Assembly: GCA_963693085.1 (NCBI GenBank)
Contig: OY856412.1
Location: 1,058,488,244 to 1,058,552,243, forward strand
Source of the DNA: Alisma plantago-aquatica
Taxonomy: Eukaryota > Streptophyta > Magnoliopsida > Alismatales > Alismataceae
Length of the DNA: 64,000 nt
Direction: 5' to 3'
The position numbers and the translations under genes were made by a program. Shown here one piece after another: positions 34,697 through 47,297 of this stretch. Each line of letters opens with the position of its first letter. The stretch's first letter is position 1. The notes under the pieces are model-generated. The model was not told the origin of the DNA, searched no databases, and worked only from the letters and a program-made list of their open reading frames with translations.

Positions 34697-37573
34697 CTTT
34701 ACATTTGGCGGGTCGGCCTTGCATCATCCTGTAGATAGATCATGTGTACACAGATGGAGGGGTCAATTCCCCTCAAGTTAGCTATAGACCATCCAATGGC
34801 TTGGATGTTCTTCTTCAAGACTTTCATCAAAGCCTCCTCTTATTTCTGGTGAAAGAATGGAAGAAGTGATCACCGGGAGGGTGTCATTTTCCCCTAGAAA
34901 AGCATACTTCAGTCCTTCTAGAAGTGGTTTCAACTCAAGATTGGGAGGTTCTTCAAGAGAGTTCTTTAATGGTTCAGAGATAGACGTGAGGTCTTCACTT
35001 GCAGCCACCAGGGCTAGCTCATTCTTTTCATCATCTTCCTCATCATCATCGGGAAACTCAACTATCTGCTCTAGACCTCTACCTTGAGTGGCACTTTGAA
35101 TCCATGCAGGTAGGAATTCCTCCACTATTTCATATAGGCACTCAAGGAGATAGCAATCTTCTTTAGTGGCCCCTATCACCTCGGTCGTGGCTGACAATTT
35201 AAAGATGTTCAGTCGGATCTTCATGTGCATGAATGTCACATACACCGTATTGGTCCTCACATGAACAACTGCATCTACTGTGGCTAGGAAAGGTCTTCCC
35301 AAGATGATAGGAACCCTCATTGCGTCCTTTTCCATGTCTAAGACATTGAAATCGGTAGGGAAGAAGGCAGACGTCTCATCATCAAGTCTCACAAGCACGT
35401 CATCCACACGCCCTCTAGGAATCTTTACCGATCTATTGGCCAACTGTAAAGTACACTGAGCTGGACTCAACTGCCCCATTTGTAGCTCTGCAAACACATC
35501 ATACGACACTAGGTTGACACTAGAGCCCAAGTCTAGGAGAGCTTGGTCTATGTGGTGTGCCCCAATGTAGCATGAGATGATAGGAGCACCGGGGTCCTTT
35601 CTTTTCCTTGGCATGGTGTGATGTAAGATCGAGCTCGCTTGGTGAGCTTCACTTTCTTTGGTGTTCTTCCTATAGTCCTTCTCTTGAAGATGTAGAAATC
35701 TTTCAAGAACTTAGCATAAGAAGGGATTTGCTTGACTGCATCAAGCAAAGGGATGTTGATTTTCACTTGTTTGAAGGTTTCAAGGATGTCTTCAGTGTGC
35801 TTCTTCCTTCTCCTCTCAGTAGATGGCTCCTTAAGAGCCTCGGGAAATGGGGGAAGTTGGGACCCCATATGGTGCGGATTAGCAGTATCATGGATAGGTA
35901 TCACATGAATCACAGCATCATCACCCGGTATCACAATATCAACCCTGGCTCTCATCACGGTATCCTTAGGTTGCACCTCAATATCAACATGCCCAGTCTC
36001 ATTATCACCTCTATCAACAACAACGGTATGAGGGGGGTGCTCTAACATCTGACCACTCCTCAGAACTGTCACGGCCTTCACATGCTCATGTGTAGTGGAA
36101 GAAGAGGATTGTGATGGTGGTTGTGGCTGTTGGGGTGGTGGTGGCCTTTGGTGAGGTGAATTTCGGTTTTGGAGGATGAATTGTGGTTTTGGTTGTTGTA
36201 GTGGTTGTTGTTGTTGTGGATGGGGGTGGTATTGTGGGGGTGGCTACTGGTATGAATGAGGTGGAGGTGGAGCATATTGGTAGTTAAGAGGTGCCTGGGG
36301 AGGTGGTGGAGCATAGGGGTTTGGCGGTGCTTAGTACGAAGATGGAGCATATGATCTTGGAGTGTTCACTAGGAAAGTGTCATCATTATTCGGGTTGGGC
36401 ATCGGTTGAGATGGAAGTCTTCCTTCTTCCCTCCTTGCAAGAGAGAGAGAGATGGTCCAATCTTTGCGCGAGGTGGTTGATGGACTACCCATGTGATGTC
36501 ACATCCTTCTTCACATCATCTAAACTTCTTAACCTTCCAAACACTTCCTCTTCAAACTTGGAGTTGTAGCGTGGCCTCGGTTGCCCTTGTCCTTGTCCTT
36601 GTCCATGTCCATCCTCAATCTGTTGTTTCCAAGAAAAATTCAGATGGTTCCTCCACTCGGGAGTGTAGGTGTTGGACATGGATCCTGGATTATTGCGGCC
36701 ACCAAAGGAGTGCAAAGCATTCACTTCCTCATCCACATAGTTGACTGCCATGGTGGGTTGGCTCGGAGAGCCACCAGCTTGATTCTTCATCATTTTCATC
36801 ATGTTTGCCATCATTTTCATCATATCGGGGTTAGTAGCATTGCAGGTTGGAGTCATGGAGGAAGGTGGAGGGATGTAGCTTCTACCGCAATGCTCCCCTT
36901 TTATAGAAACGTGATGATGTGACTTTTCAGCGAGGTGTTCAAATAAGGGTCACGATTCTTTGGGCGGCTTCGCCATGAAAGTACCTCCATAGGAGGAGTC
37001 GACATTGTTTTGGCTTTGCTCTTCAAGCCCGATGTAGAAGGCTTGAACAAGTTGCCAAAAAGGCACTTCATGGTGAGGGCAGTCACATAGCAGTTTTTGG
37101 AACCTCTCCCACGCCTCGTGGAAGGGTTCATTCTCCATCTGAGCAAAAGAAGTGATGCACCTCCTCATGTAGGACAGCTTTGCAATAGGAAAGAACTTCT
37201 TGAGGAATTCATTTTTAACTTCATCCCATGTAACCAGATCTAGCTTTGACACATACCACTCCTTAGCTTTCTCTTTTAGGGAGAAAGGAAAGAGGGTTCT
37301 ACGAATGGAGTCGCTAGTGGCGGCGGGAGTGCGGAAAGTTGAGCACGTCTCCAAGAAAGCATCAATGTGGTGATAGGGATTCTCATTCTCCATCCCATAG
37401 TAACTAGGCAGGAGTCCTAGGAGTGCAGGTGGAATGGAGAATTTTTGACCCGGCATCTGGTCAACTAACATGGTGATGGGGGAGTTGTAGTTCCCCGAGG
37501 TGAAGTATTCATGGAGCGAGTGGTGCTGTGGTGGAGGCAGTTGAGCATCTGGATGCGGGTTGTTTTCAGCCAT
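34697..37573 (-). pseudogene. gag and protease of E2 (decayed)
   Basis: Gag starts at 37573 (MAENNPHPDAQLPPPQHHS). Capsid motifs are NPYHHIDAFLETCSTF, RRTLFPFSLKEKAKEWYVS, FLKKFFPIAKLSYMRR and EAWERFQKLLCDCPHH (37420-37050). Behind a stop at 36950 the same frame continues with a Met/Lys-rich stretch (MMKMMANMMKMMKNQ), then Gln/Pro/His-rich low complexity with frame changes at about 36400 and 36080. The protease region has CYIGAHHIDQALLDLGSSVN with the active-site DLGSS (about 35540) and ILGRPFLATVDAVVHV (about 35290). The linker to RT (GWSIANLRGIDPSICVHMIY) is in another frame near 34800-34710. The Athila clade is supported by gag and integrase style. Confidence 0.85.
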
Positions 37574-37827
37574 CTCAGTCTCTCAGTGCTGGTTGTTGTG
37601 AGCTTGGCGCCTCCTTCTATCAATCTCGGGGTTGTACAACACCAAGTCGATACAAGTAGAATGCGTCTGGCGCATGCGCAGCTGTCACCTGTACAATACA
37701 CAAACAAACAACAAGAAACCAAGTTAGCAAACTAAGATGCAAAAGTAACACAAAGAATAAATAATAGCGATGGTGAGGGAAAAAGAAAATGCTAAGCTAC
37801 ACAATCTAGCTAGGTCGAGCGCCTCTA

Positions 37828-37845
37828 TCCCCGACAATGGTGCCA
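37828..37845 (-). other. Primer binding site of E2 (tRNA-Asp type)
   Basis: On the minus strand TGGCACCATTGTCGGGGA follows the 5' LTR end after seven bases (37846-37852). It has the same type as the E4 site at 12377-12396. The gag start codon is about 255 bp downstream. Confidence 0.85.
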
Positions 37846-37852
37846 GAAAGCT

Positions 37853-40176
37853 TGGTGCGTCCGCTAGAGGTGCTACACACTAGCCAATTTGACTCAACTT
37901 GATGCGCCCCATGAGATCATAACACGTGTGGGAAAACTTTTGAAATTTATATTGGCCCTAACCAAGTCGATCACAAAACTAAAATAGGTCACCCGCAAGC
38001 GTACGGGGTACTGTTGTAGTATAGGTGATTGGCAAGAAAAGGGGTCAGTCCTCAGGGATAGAGGAGGCACTAGAGCTAGGGTAGTGTTTGCTATGTTCCT
38101 AGTGCGGAGATTGGGATTTGAGGGTTTTAAAAGGTTTGTTTGTGATTACACTAAGCAAACAAGAAAGGAAAGGCAAGATGGAAACTAAGTTATCAAAAAG
38201 CTAGATTATCCGAAGCAAGTTGAATCTAAGCAATTAGGCCAAGCAATTAACCAAATGAGAGCAAGGTGAACTAAACTACTCTAGCAAGGCGAGAAGCAAT
38301 TAAGAGCTAAACTAACCACTAGCTAGAGCAAGAATCTAAGTTAACACTAAAGAACAAAACTAGATTAAGCAAAAGCAACTAAACTAGAGTAGCATGAACA
38401 AACAAGCAAAGAAAGATGGGTTTTAAGCAAGATTATTAGGGTAGGTGGGATGTTTGGGGGATGTGGTTTGATATTAGTTGGGGGATCTCAACATAGCAAG
38501 CAACCAATACAATTCTATCTATAGTACCAAACCAAACAACAAGGCAAGTGCTAACAGAATATACCCTATACTACTAGTTGGGTAACTAGGGTTAGGTGTA
38601 ATTCTAGTAGGACTTGTCAAGTCTAGGTTTCTAGGGTAAGTGTATTAGGCCAATTGAGAGCCAAGGGTAGAGATGGGAGTAGAGATGAGGATATTTGACC
38701 TCATGCCACTAGCCATTCTAGACTTTAGAAAGCCCTAGGCAATTGCACTAATCACACTTACACTGGCTACTTAGATCTCACACTCACTTATAGGAGGAGG
38801 GATGTGCATGTAGGAACAAAGGGGGCTAGCTAGGGATCCACTAATTGGACCTAGGAGCCATTCCTAAGATTGCCACATACACTCCAATTCCCCCTAGAAG
38901 CTAAGTGTCATCAAACATCTCAAAGCAAGCAATTAATGTTATAAGCACAAACCACATGAAATAAAATAGGAAATGAGATAGAAGCAAGAGACAATCATCA
39001 TAGATAAAAATTATGTTCATTACAAGCTATTTTTCCCCAACATGGTATCAAAGTCACATTTTAACCCCAAACAGCCCACCACTAGGGGCTTAGCTACACA
39101 TAGTCAAAGAAATAGTAAAAGAGATGGGAAGAAGGGGAAGAAATGTCATGGAGCTCGGGGAAGTGGCCTTCTTCTTCACCTCCTTGCTGTTGTGGACGAC
39201 CTCTCTCCTCCAAGGGTGCGGGTGAGCATGAAAATATGGGGGATTATGGATGAAAACCTAGAAAATTATGTTTCCAAGGTAAAATGGAGGTGGAGATGAT
39301 GGGTGGAGAGCATACATGAAAAGGAAGTGCACTAAATGCTCAAGGGGATGAGCAATGGAGGCTAGGAGCAGCTAGGGAAGCTTACCTAGTGTTGTGGCCG
39401 CCACCTATGTATATATAGGTGGTGGTGGAAGCACTTGGGTAAGTAGGGGTATTGTGGGAAAAATAGTGTGAAAAGTGTTAGGTTTTAGGTGGCAGTACGG
39501 CCGTGGTGGGTAGAGGTGAGAATGACTGTGGTGGTGGAGAACGGTCATTCTAGTGAAGTGTGAAATTACAGGTTGGATGGGTGAAAATGAAGGTTGGTGG
39601 CACGGTCATGCTAGGCAGCACGACCGTGGTGGTGGCTAGGTAGCACGACCGTGGTGGAGGAGTTTCGAGGAGGTCGTTCCCCAGAGTATGCCCGTTCTGA
39701 TCTTCATCTAGCATGGTCGTGCTGCCCAGTGTTGGGGTCTTCATGGCACGGCCGTGGTGGCTGAGTTGCTGAAACTTCAAGATTTATCAATCAACCTGTA
39801 ACTTTTGTGTAATTGCCAGCACGACCGATCCTTGGCACCACGGCCGTGTTGGGGTCTTCAAGTGCTAAAATAGCTTCAAACTTCATTATCAAAGGACTTC
39901 TTTGCTTGATGTCGACTCTTGGCCATTGGGGTAGGTTGAGGTACCTCTTGGGGCCTTCTTTGGACCCCTCCATGAGTGGAGGAACCTTAGGACTCCTCCC
40001 TTCTCTCTCGTCCATCCAAAGTATGGTCCAAGTACCTGAAAATAACGCAAAGAACGTTCATAGGTGCATTTGGCAATGATAAACATATTAGGGAAAATAG
40101 CTTGTAATCTAACATGTTTAGATGTGATTTAAGTATAAAATGGCACAAGATGGAGCCCTAGAATAGGGCTACATCA
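37853..40176 (-). repeat. 5' LTR of E2
   Basis: 2324 bp; minus strand TGATGTAGCC to ACGCACCA. U3 holds the CpG motif cluster (39490-39860) and a TATA box CTATATATAC (plus 39409-39418) in a short dyad. The end block with ACCCGCAAGCGTACGGGG (plus about 38000) is typical of this clade. It aligns with 20856-26198 without T1, with 8052-10392 in reverse, and with 47298-49117 in reverse. Confidence 0.9.
39409..39860 (-). promoter_or_regulatory. E2 U3 promoter: CACGGCCGTG cluster and TATA box
   Basis: On the minus strand the TATA box CTATATATAC (39409-39418) is preceded upstream by about ten motifs of the type GCACGGCCGTGGTGG, GCACGACCGTGG, GCATGGTCGTGCTGCC and ACCACGGCCGTG. Many contain the self-complementary core CACGGCCGTG or a one-step variant. 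The cluster spans about 80-450 bp upstream of the box, a usual distance for promoter-proximal sites. Confidence 0.65.
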
Positions 40177-41540
40177 AGTAGCCTATCACATCTTTGTATA
40201 ATCTAAGTTCTTTCGACAACTTACCTTCCTATTCTTGAGTCAAATCAGCATTTATTATAACATGGAAGGGAAATTTGGTCCAAGAAAGCATACCTTAACC
40301 CCGTTGAGAGGGGTTTAAGTTCTACCTTTTTGTCTGGTGTATGGGTGGTGTCACTTGCCTCCTTCTCTATTGGTACTTCATTGGATGAGTTTGATGCAAC
40401 TTTAAAACTTTCTTCATTGAGATCAATCATTGAGTCATTCTTGTCTTCTTCACCTTCAAGATCATCAAGAGATTTTTCAAGAGTGGTTTCTTCTTCCTCT
40501 AGAAAAGTATCAACGTTGTCTATTAAAGAGTGATATTCTTTAGTGATGGGTGCCTTCACAACATCATAGACAGAAAACACTAGCGCTTCCTCTCCAACTC
40601 TGACAGACAATTTTCCTTCTCTAACATCCACAATACATCTTGTAGTTTTAAGGAGTGGTCTCCCAAATAGAATTGGGTATTTGGGATCTTCTTGCATGTC
40701 TAGGACTACAAAGTCACAAGGAATGTAGAACTTTCCTATTTGCACGGTGATGTCGACAACAATCCCTCTAGGATATTTAATTGAAAGATTAGCTAACGAT
40801 ACTGTCATGGAGGTTGGTTTCATATCTCAGAAATCGAACTTTTTCCATAAGGTAAAAGGAATTAAGTTGATACTAGCACCAAGATCAACTAAGCATATGT
40901 CAAAAGTTGGATGTCCAATTTTGCAAGGGGGAGTGAATTCACCTAGATCATCAAGTTTTTATGGCAATCAGTTTTGGATGATAGAACTTTTTTTAGATAG
41001 CATCACTGTTTCATCTTGGTCAAGCCTCCTTCTCCTTGTGAGAATGTCTTTTAAGAAGTTGGCATAAGAAGGCATTTCAGCTATCACTTCAACTAAAGGA
41101 AGGTTCACACACAACTTCTTCAAGATGTCTATAAACTTGTTGAACTTAGCATCATCTTTTGTGTTAGCAAACCTATGAGGGAAAGGAGCATTAGGCTTGC
41201 AAAAAGAATCACCTTCTTGTGAATTTCTGGTAGTTTTCTTCCTTTGGTTTTCAACAGTCTCCTCCATAGTTGTGTCAGTAACTTCTTCAGATCTTCTCTT
41301 TGAAGGTGGTGAGTATCCTCCAATCACTGATCCACTCTCAGTGTCACAGACTTGCATGTTTCTTTAGGATTCATCTCTTATTGGCTGGACAAGGGACCAG
41401 AAGGTGTTCTTTGATTGGATAGAGTTTGTTGAGCAATCAAGTTATCCAACATCTTGGTATGAGTAGTAATGTCATCCACCTTGAAAGAAATTTGTTGGTT
41501 GGAATCTTTCACAAGCTGACCATGTTGGCGAAATTCCTCA
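40177..41540 (-). pseudogene. gag-protease fragment of another gypsy element (F)
   Basis: Minus-strand remnant. A gag end (about 41540-41360: QHGQLVKDSNQQISFKVDDI), a linker (MPSYANFLKDILTRRRRLD, about 41060), and a protease with active-site [13 protein letters not shown] (about 40885) and SLANLSIKYPRGIVVDITVQ and ILFGRPLLKTTRCIVDVRE (40790-40620). The linker to RT runs up to 40177 (KLSKELRLYKDVIGY), where the E2 LTR begins; RT itself is not found on the other side of E2. It is similar in plan to the E2 protease but clearly another family. A few stops and one break near 40820. Confidence 0.8.
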
Positions 41541-41556
41541 TTTTTTTGTCGTACCA

Positions 41557-41598
41557 ACTAAAATTGGTTATAGAGCTACTAAAATTGGTTATAGAGCT
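41557..41598. repeat. 21-bp tandem duplication at the LINE 3' end
   Basis: ACTAAAATTGGTTATAGAGCT occurs twice in direct succession, at 41557-41577 and 41578-41598, beside the presumed 3' end of the LINE. It may be a small insertion scar or a short repeat in the LINE 3' UTR. Confidence 0.85.
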
Positions 41599-41647
41599 AC
41601 TTCTAAGGAAGAGTTACAAAACAAAAGCAAAAAAAATGTTCAAACAT

Positions 41648-44600
41648 TCAAGATAAACTCGGGAAAAGAAATTCGGGTAGGAAACCCCAAGAGACGTCTT
41701 CATCTGGCTGCTTGAGGTAGTGCTTTGCTAGCAAGTATGTAAGTTTGTTTTGGTCCCTCCTCAAATAGACGATATCATGTATTGATATGGAGCTCCAGGC
41801 AGATTTAATGGATTTAACAAGCAACTGGTATTTGATAGGGGTGTCTTCAAGATTTCTTATCCAGCATGCGGTAGATTTCGAGTCAGTGACTAGAATTCCC
41901 ACTTGAATGAGGCTTTGTCGGGCATAGACTAAACCCTCCAGGATAGCTTGGAGTTCAACCACCATCATGTCAGTCCCTCCTTATAGAGAAGCTTTGTCAA
42001 TGATCCATTGACTATGAAGGTTCCTAACAGCCATACTCAAAGCCTTGATCTTTGTGTTGGCATTAACCAATGTGTCGACATGCATAATATCCGAATTAGC
42101 AGGTATAGATATCATTACTGTTGTGGGGGACTGCCGTCTCGACGGGGGCAAGTTGTACCTGGGAACACCTATAGAGAAGTGAAAATGTCCTCTCTGCACA
42201 GGGCCCTCCAGGATAGTGGGTGGGGTGAGTTTGGATTCAAAAATGAAATATTCCCACTTCTCCAACACCACCAGCAGGCAATCACAAAAATAACCCTCCA
42301 GCTCTCCACATTGCTTAGACTTTTTAGGTTGTATCCTAGCCACTTAGAGACAGTGTTCAAAGCAAAGAAAAGATTGGCTTTCGATGGGATAAGGCACTGC
42401 CATGTTAGTTGTATTATCGGGCAGTCTCTAATGGCATGGAGGATGATTTCCTTGCACACATTGCATCTTGGGCAATTTACGTCTTCACTTTGCTTCTGTG
42501 TCATTCTCAGGTGATTTGTGAGCAGCCGATTGTTGTGAACTAGCCAGAGGAACGTCTTGATCCATTGGGAAACTAGAAGGGACCATATTGCTTTATAGTG
42601 GCCAACTCCCTCTGTATTCATAGAGTTTATAAGGACCCTATAAGCAAAATTAAAAGAAAAGACCCCATCCTTGGTGTGAAGCCAGATTAAGCCATCATCG
42701 CCATAGGGGGTTTTGGGTATGGGCATCCTCCCAATCTCACAAACCGTCTGGTGTGTGAACCAATGGTTCAAGAAGCCAAAGTTCCATGACTCCTCATCGG
42801 AAGCTAGGCAAGCCATCTTCAAGTCCTTGAGGTCTTCAGGGATGCCCAGATTTGGTTTGAGTATGGGCATAGTACCTTCCCCCACCCAAGCATGGGTCCA
42901 GATTGAAGTATCCCACCATGACAGAACAACTTTCCTGGAATTGATGTGGATCAAGGGGAACACAACTTTGATGCCTCATCAAAGATGAGACCCAGAGGGG
43001 TTATGAGGTCCTTGTCCCCCATATTTTGCATGCATAAGTTCCACCTAAGGAACTTGTTTCTTCTGGATGAAATTCCAAGCCAACTTCATAATCATGGCTT
43101 TGTTGAACTCTCTAGTCTTCATGACTCCAAGGCCCTTTCTGTGGGTAGGTTATGTAACAACCTTCCAAGCAACAAAGTTGACACATTTAGATGAGCCCTC
43201 GCTCCATAGGAAATTCATGATCAGTTGGTTAATGCGGTCCACAACTGAAAATGGAAGGATAGAGGCTTGCATGGTATAATAAGTTTGGGGCATCAGAACT
43301 GACTTTACCAGCATGGTTCTTCCCACAAGTGACAACAACCTGTGGTTCTAGGAATGGATTTGTTTCTGAAGTTTCTCAAGGGGGAATTGAAAGTACTCCT
43401 CCCCCTTTCATTTGTGTATGATAGGAATGCCAAGGTGACGCCCCAAACTAGTTGTTTTCTGAATATTTAGACGTCTACAAATGTGAACTCTAACATTCCT
43501 TGGAGTGTTGATAGAAAAAAGTTGGAGAATTTCTGGTGAGACAAGAACTGCCTCGAGGTCGTGCCAAAGAGTCAAAGGCAGTGCTTGATTGTTTTGTTTT
43601 GTAAGGTGGAGGCTTTGCCAAATAAAAGTATGTCATCTACAAAACTCACATGAGAAAACATCAACTCTTCCTAGTAATTGACATGGGTTTCCAATTACCA
43701 TTAGAGATCTCATCATTAATAAGTTGTCTAAATTTTTCCTGACATAACACAAAGCTATATGGCAAGAGCAGATTGACTTGTTTGACCCCACACGAAGGTT
43801 TGAATGATCCTATTATCTCCCTGCTCCAAAGAACTAATGTATTCCCTAACTTGATCAACTACAGAATGATAGAGATGACGTTACTAGGAATGGATGTTCT
43901 GTACAGGGTGTCCTCAATGAAGTCCTAGCTCATTTTATCAAATGCTTTCATCAGGTCTAGCTTGATTGCCATATAATGCTTCTTACTCCCCTTTGATTCT
44001 ATTCCATGTATAATCTCTTACACTAGAGCAGTATTATCTCCAATCTTCCTCCCAGGGATAAAGCTAGACTGGAACAGAGATATCCAGTCAGGAAAAAAAG
44101 GTTTAATGTGGGTTGCAATTATCTTGGATAGAAACTTTGTACCGACATTGTTGAGTGAATTTGGCCTCAGCTGAGAATAGGTCTCTAGATGGGCCACCTT
44201 AGGGATGAGGACCATCAGAGAATTTGCACAGCCTGCATCTAATGGAGCACCATAGAAGGGTGAAATGATGAACCTAGAGAACTGGTGTTTGAGAGTCATC
44301 CAATTGTGCTAGATGAAGCCAACGTCAATGCCATCGGGGCCCATCGCCTTGAGAGGCTCCATGGTAAGCAACGTCCCCCAAATCTCATCCTCCTCTTATG
44401 GTTTGGCTAGATTTGACACCTCGTCATGATCCTGGAGCGGGAAGGCTCCAAGAAAGGATGTGTTAGCCAGGCAGCATTCAAAATTATTGTATTCTTAGTA
44501 GACATTTGAGAAAAAAAGAAAGGATTAGATGCTTCAAGGCTTTGTCCTCCTCCACCCAACCTCCATTCTCATCCTTCAATTTGGTGATTTTGTTCCTCCA

Positions 44601-45668
44601 TTTCTTGGCTTTAACCAGGGAATGGAAAAATTTTGTGTTCTCATCGCCTAACTTCAACCAATCACATCTTTCACGCTATTGCCAACCCATCTCCTCCCTC
44701 CTAAGGATATGGTCTAACTTTATTTGAAGGTCAACCGTCTCACATGCAAGCTTGTAGTCGTAATTGACAGCAATCAACATTTGGTTCCACTTTATCTTGT
44801 TGCTCAGATGTTCCTTCTCTATGTGATCTTCCTTTTACCTTGCCTGATCCCACTTGGTGGCCCGACTCAAGAAGGCTGCCTCAACCATTTAGAATGGCAC
44901 CTTAGTATCCCAGTGTTGCATCAGGAAGGCTTTGAAGCCATAGTAGCTTCCCAGTGTTTGTATGTGTGTGGGATTAACTGTGGTCTCTTTTTGCAAGCTG
45001 AATCTGAGATGAGGATTGGGGTCTGGTCAGAGCGGGTACGTTCAAGGACCTGGACCAGGCCAGACCCTGCTAGCTCCATCTAGCTGGTGTTGCAGAGGAC
45101 GCAGTCGAGGCGTTCATGGAGTAGTCCTTTCCTGAAGGTAGTTTGCACGCCACATGTCCCTAGGTCGTGAAGATTACATGCAGGCATAGCATTGGTGAAG
45201 TCCCTGTTATTTGCTCCATCGAAGAAGGAACTCCCAAACTTCTCTGACTGATGCATTACCATGTTGAAGTCACTTGCCACTACCCAGGGGGTAGTAATCG
45301 ATGAGGCCAGCATGGAGAGATGATTCCAAAGGAAGTGCCTACTTCCTCTCATAGTCCCCGCATAAACAAAGGTGTAGAAGAAGTTGTTGTCAATCTTATA
45401 GTGGATGAACTGCTTGTGTGAGAACAAAATATCAACCTCAACGTCTGCCTTCCACATCACTCATATCCCACTAGAAAAACCCACTGCTTCTACTCTATGA
45501 GATTGCGAGAAGCCTATCCTCTTGATGAACCAGATGGCTCTAGCACCACTACATCTGGGTTTGAAGAGAGCTATTACTGAGACCCGGTATTTCTATATCA
45601 GGTGTTTAACTGCAGTTTGGGTAACTTGATCACAAATACCTTGTACATTCCAACATATCATCTTCATT
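41648..45668 (-). pseudogene. LINE ORF2: endonuclease, RT, zinc region, RNase H
   Basis: It starts MKMICWNVQGICDQV at 45668. An APE-type endonuclease follows (HRVEAVGFSSGI, WVVASDFNMVMHQSEK, DRDF-like region, HERLDCVL; to about 45080). RT motifs are SLMVLIPKVAHLETYSQLRPN, FQSSFIPGRKIGDN (about 44040), YMAIKLDLMKAFDKM (about 43960) and FVDDILLFG (about 43640), where most plant LINEs have FADD. The C-terminal zinc-binding RT region is at 42963-42169 (WIKTFLWLVHNNRLLTN, CPRCNVCKEIILHAIRDCP), and an RNase H-like domain at 41968-41648 (ELQAILEGLVYARQSL, TDSKSTACWI). Several stops and at least two frame changes make it inactive. Confidence 0.85.
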
Positions 45669-46188
45669 GATCACAATCCTCTAAGGTAGAAGAACCCATT
45701 ACCTGTGCTTCATGCTCTAAGTCTAGAAGATAAGATTGCTTCCCCCTTTTCCTCATTGATCCTTTGTTGGGATCCCCAACATTGACCACTTTTTTATTGC
45801 AAAGGTGAATCCCCGGGAAAGCCTTTATGGGGCTTCTATATTTGACATAGGATGTGCCCCTTTCTCCTTGGTTACCCAAGTTGAAGTTTGCGGTAACAAA
45901 AGGATGGGACTCAACTGATTCTCTCCCGTGTAGGATGGCGTCTCCAAATGGAGTAGCCACCATGTGGTCCACATTGAACCTCAATGTGGTGCCAGGCTTG
46001 GATGGTTTATCCTACGATAGATTAGATTTGTGGTGTTGTTGGGATGACTCCTCATTTCTCGTCGTGTTGGAAACTCTCCATTGCTTTTTCTTTTGACTCC
46101 AATCCTGAGTCCCAACGACCCTTGCAGCCAGTGTATCCACATCTATAACCTCCCTATCCTCCTCCATTCTATCCTGGTCTTATGAATC

Positions 46189-47188
46189 CTAGAATCTATT
46201 TGACTGGTTGATCCTCTTCTGAGTCACCTCCATTAAAGGTTTCTTCTTTTTCCTCAGAGTCGGTTTGACATGGATGGCCTCCGAGAAACCCTCCCTCCTT
46301 GGTATACTCTTTGGGATCATCGTACCTACCTCTATGCATGCTCTTCTGGCCATGTTTTCTTCCTCCATCCACTTCTTGTAATCTTTTTCAAGATGCCTGA
46401 CTCTCTTGAAGTGCATGCAAATGAATAGAATATTTTCATGTTCCATCTTATACTTGACACATGCAATCGAGATCATAGGTACTAGACGTTGTTCCATGTT
46501 CATATCCACTGCAATCCTAGAAAAGTAGTTCTTCGTTGCAATTTGGTGTTCATATCGACCTTAATGGTCTTACCCAGAGTGTCCCCTATTTTGTTTAACA
46601 ACACCTCTTGATAGAGATGTATCGGTAGGTTCAGAATCCGCACCCAAGCGACCATTCTGGGTGGTGTAGCAATGTCGAGTGAGAAGAGGGGAGACCATCT
46701 TTTAACGATCAGGTACAAACCAAAGACTGGCCATGGTCTGCCTGCCAAAGCATTTATGCAATCCTCCTCAATCTGCAATTGCACGATGAATAAATCATTC
46801 TCCACCTCAATGAGGTTGAAACCCCCCCCACCAGTTTCCATAAGGTCGTGATTCTATCTCACAGTGTCAGAAAACCAATCTCCCTTGCAAGAAGCTTGAC
46901 AACAAAAGTGAATTTCTAGGGTTTGAGCAAACCTTCCCAGGATTCATCCCTGAGAGTGAAGGTTGGGAAGCCATTGTATGTAGGCACCTTGATATCCGAA
47001 GATAGAAGGGAGACATCATTGTTCTCAGCATCTATCCGAATATAGGTGTGCGTAGTGTCAGATGATCCTTTCCCAACAGTGTCCTTATATGAGGTTTGGG
47101 GTGGTGGAGGGCCTTTCTGGGGAGATGCTCGTGCGTCATCCTTCTCAGTCAGGGATGGGAATTGGAATCCCGACATGTCCACGTCCAT
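46189..47188 (-). pseudogene. LINE ORF1 with DUF4283-type domain
   Basis: It starts MDVDMSGFQFPSLTEKDD at 47188. The DUF4283-type RNA-binding domain of plant L1 ORF1 is at about 46930-46500 (EDCINALAGRPWPVFGLYLI, VAWVRILNLPIHLYQEVL, IGDTLGKTIKVDMN). A degenerate zinc-knuckle region follows (YKMEHENILFICMHFKRVRH, about 46440), and a Lys/Pro-rich end. The frame is broken by stops at 46915 and about 46499. ORF1 proteins bind LINE RNA. Confidence 0.75.
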
Positions 47189-47297
47189 GGAGCCGTAAAT
47201 AGTATACTAGTTGTTGTTCTTCTGTGACGGTCCGCTGTGAGAAATTTTGAGCTAGATGCATGTGGAGCCCAGCAGCATGGAATAGTCCATCCGTGGA

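Larger units (their letters stand above)
20856..40176 (-). mobile_element. Athila-type Ty3/gypsy element E2 with two nested LTRs
   Basis: Minus strand, with two LTRs (5' LTR 37853-40176; 3' LTR 20856-26198), a tRNA-Asp-type primer site, gag-protease, RT-RNase H-integrase, a post-pol ORF and a PPT. Without the inserts T1 and T2 and their duplications it would be about 14.7 kb. RT, RNase H and integrase keep one frame with only a few stops. The flanks do not match: TAGAG and Sirevirus gag on the left, AGTAG and gypsy protease-RT linker on the right. No target duplication is left, and the element ends probably come from a rearrangement. By eye the LTRs differ at several percent of sites, mostly transitions. 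Confidence 0.85.
41549..47250 (-). mobile_element. Plant L1-type LINE
   Basis: A minus-strand non-LTR retrotransposon with ORF1 (47188-46189) and ORF2 (about 45668-41648). It is nearly full length but both frames are broken. The 3' end is near 41541-41548, where a T7 run on the plus strand may be the poly-A tail; however, that run could also be gag codons of F. No clear target-site duplication was found: the left flank is gypsy F, while the right side changes to an E-family LTR fragment at 47298. The limits are approximate. Confidence 0.8.

Noticed and set aside
41541..41547. T7 run as certain poly-A tail of the LINE
   Set aside because: The complementary A run can also be read as codons of the F gag frame, so it was kept only as a tentative end.
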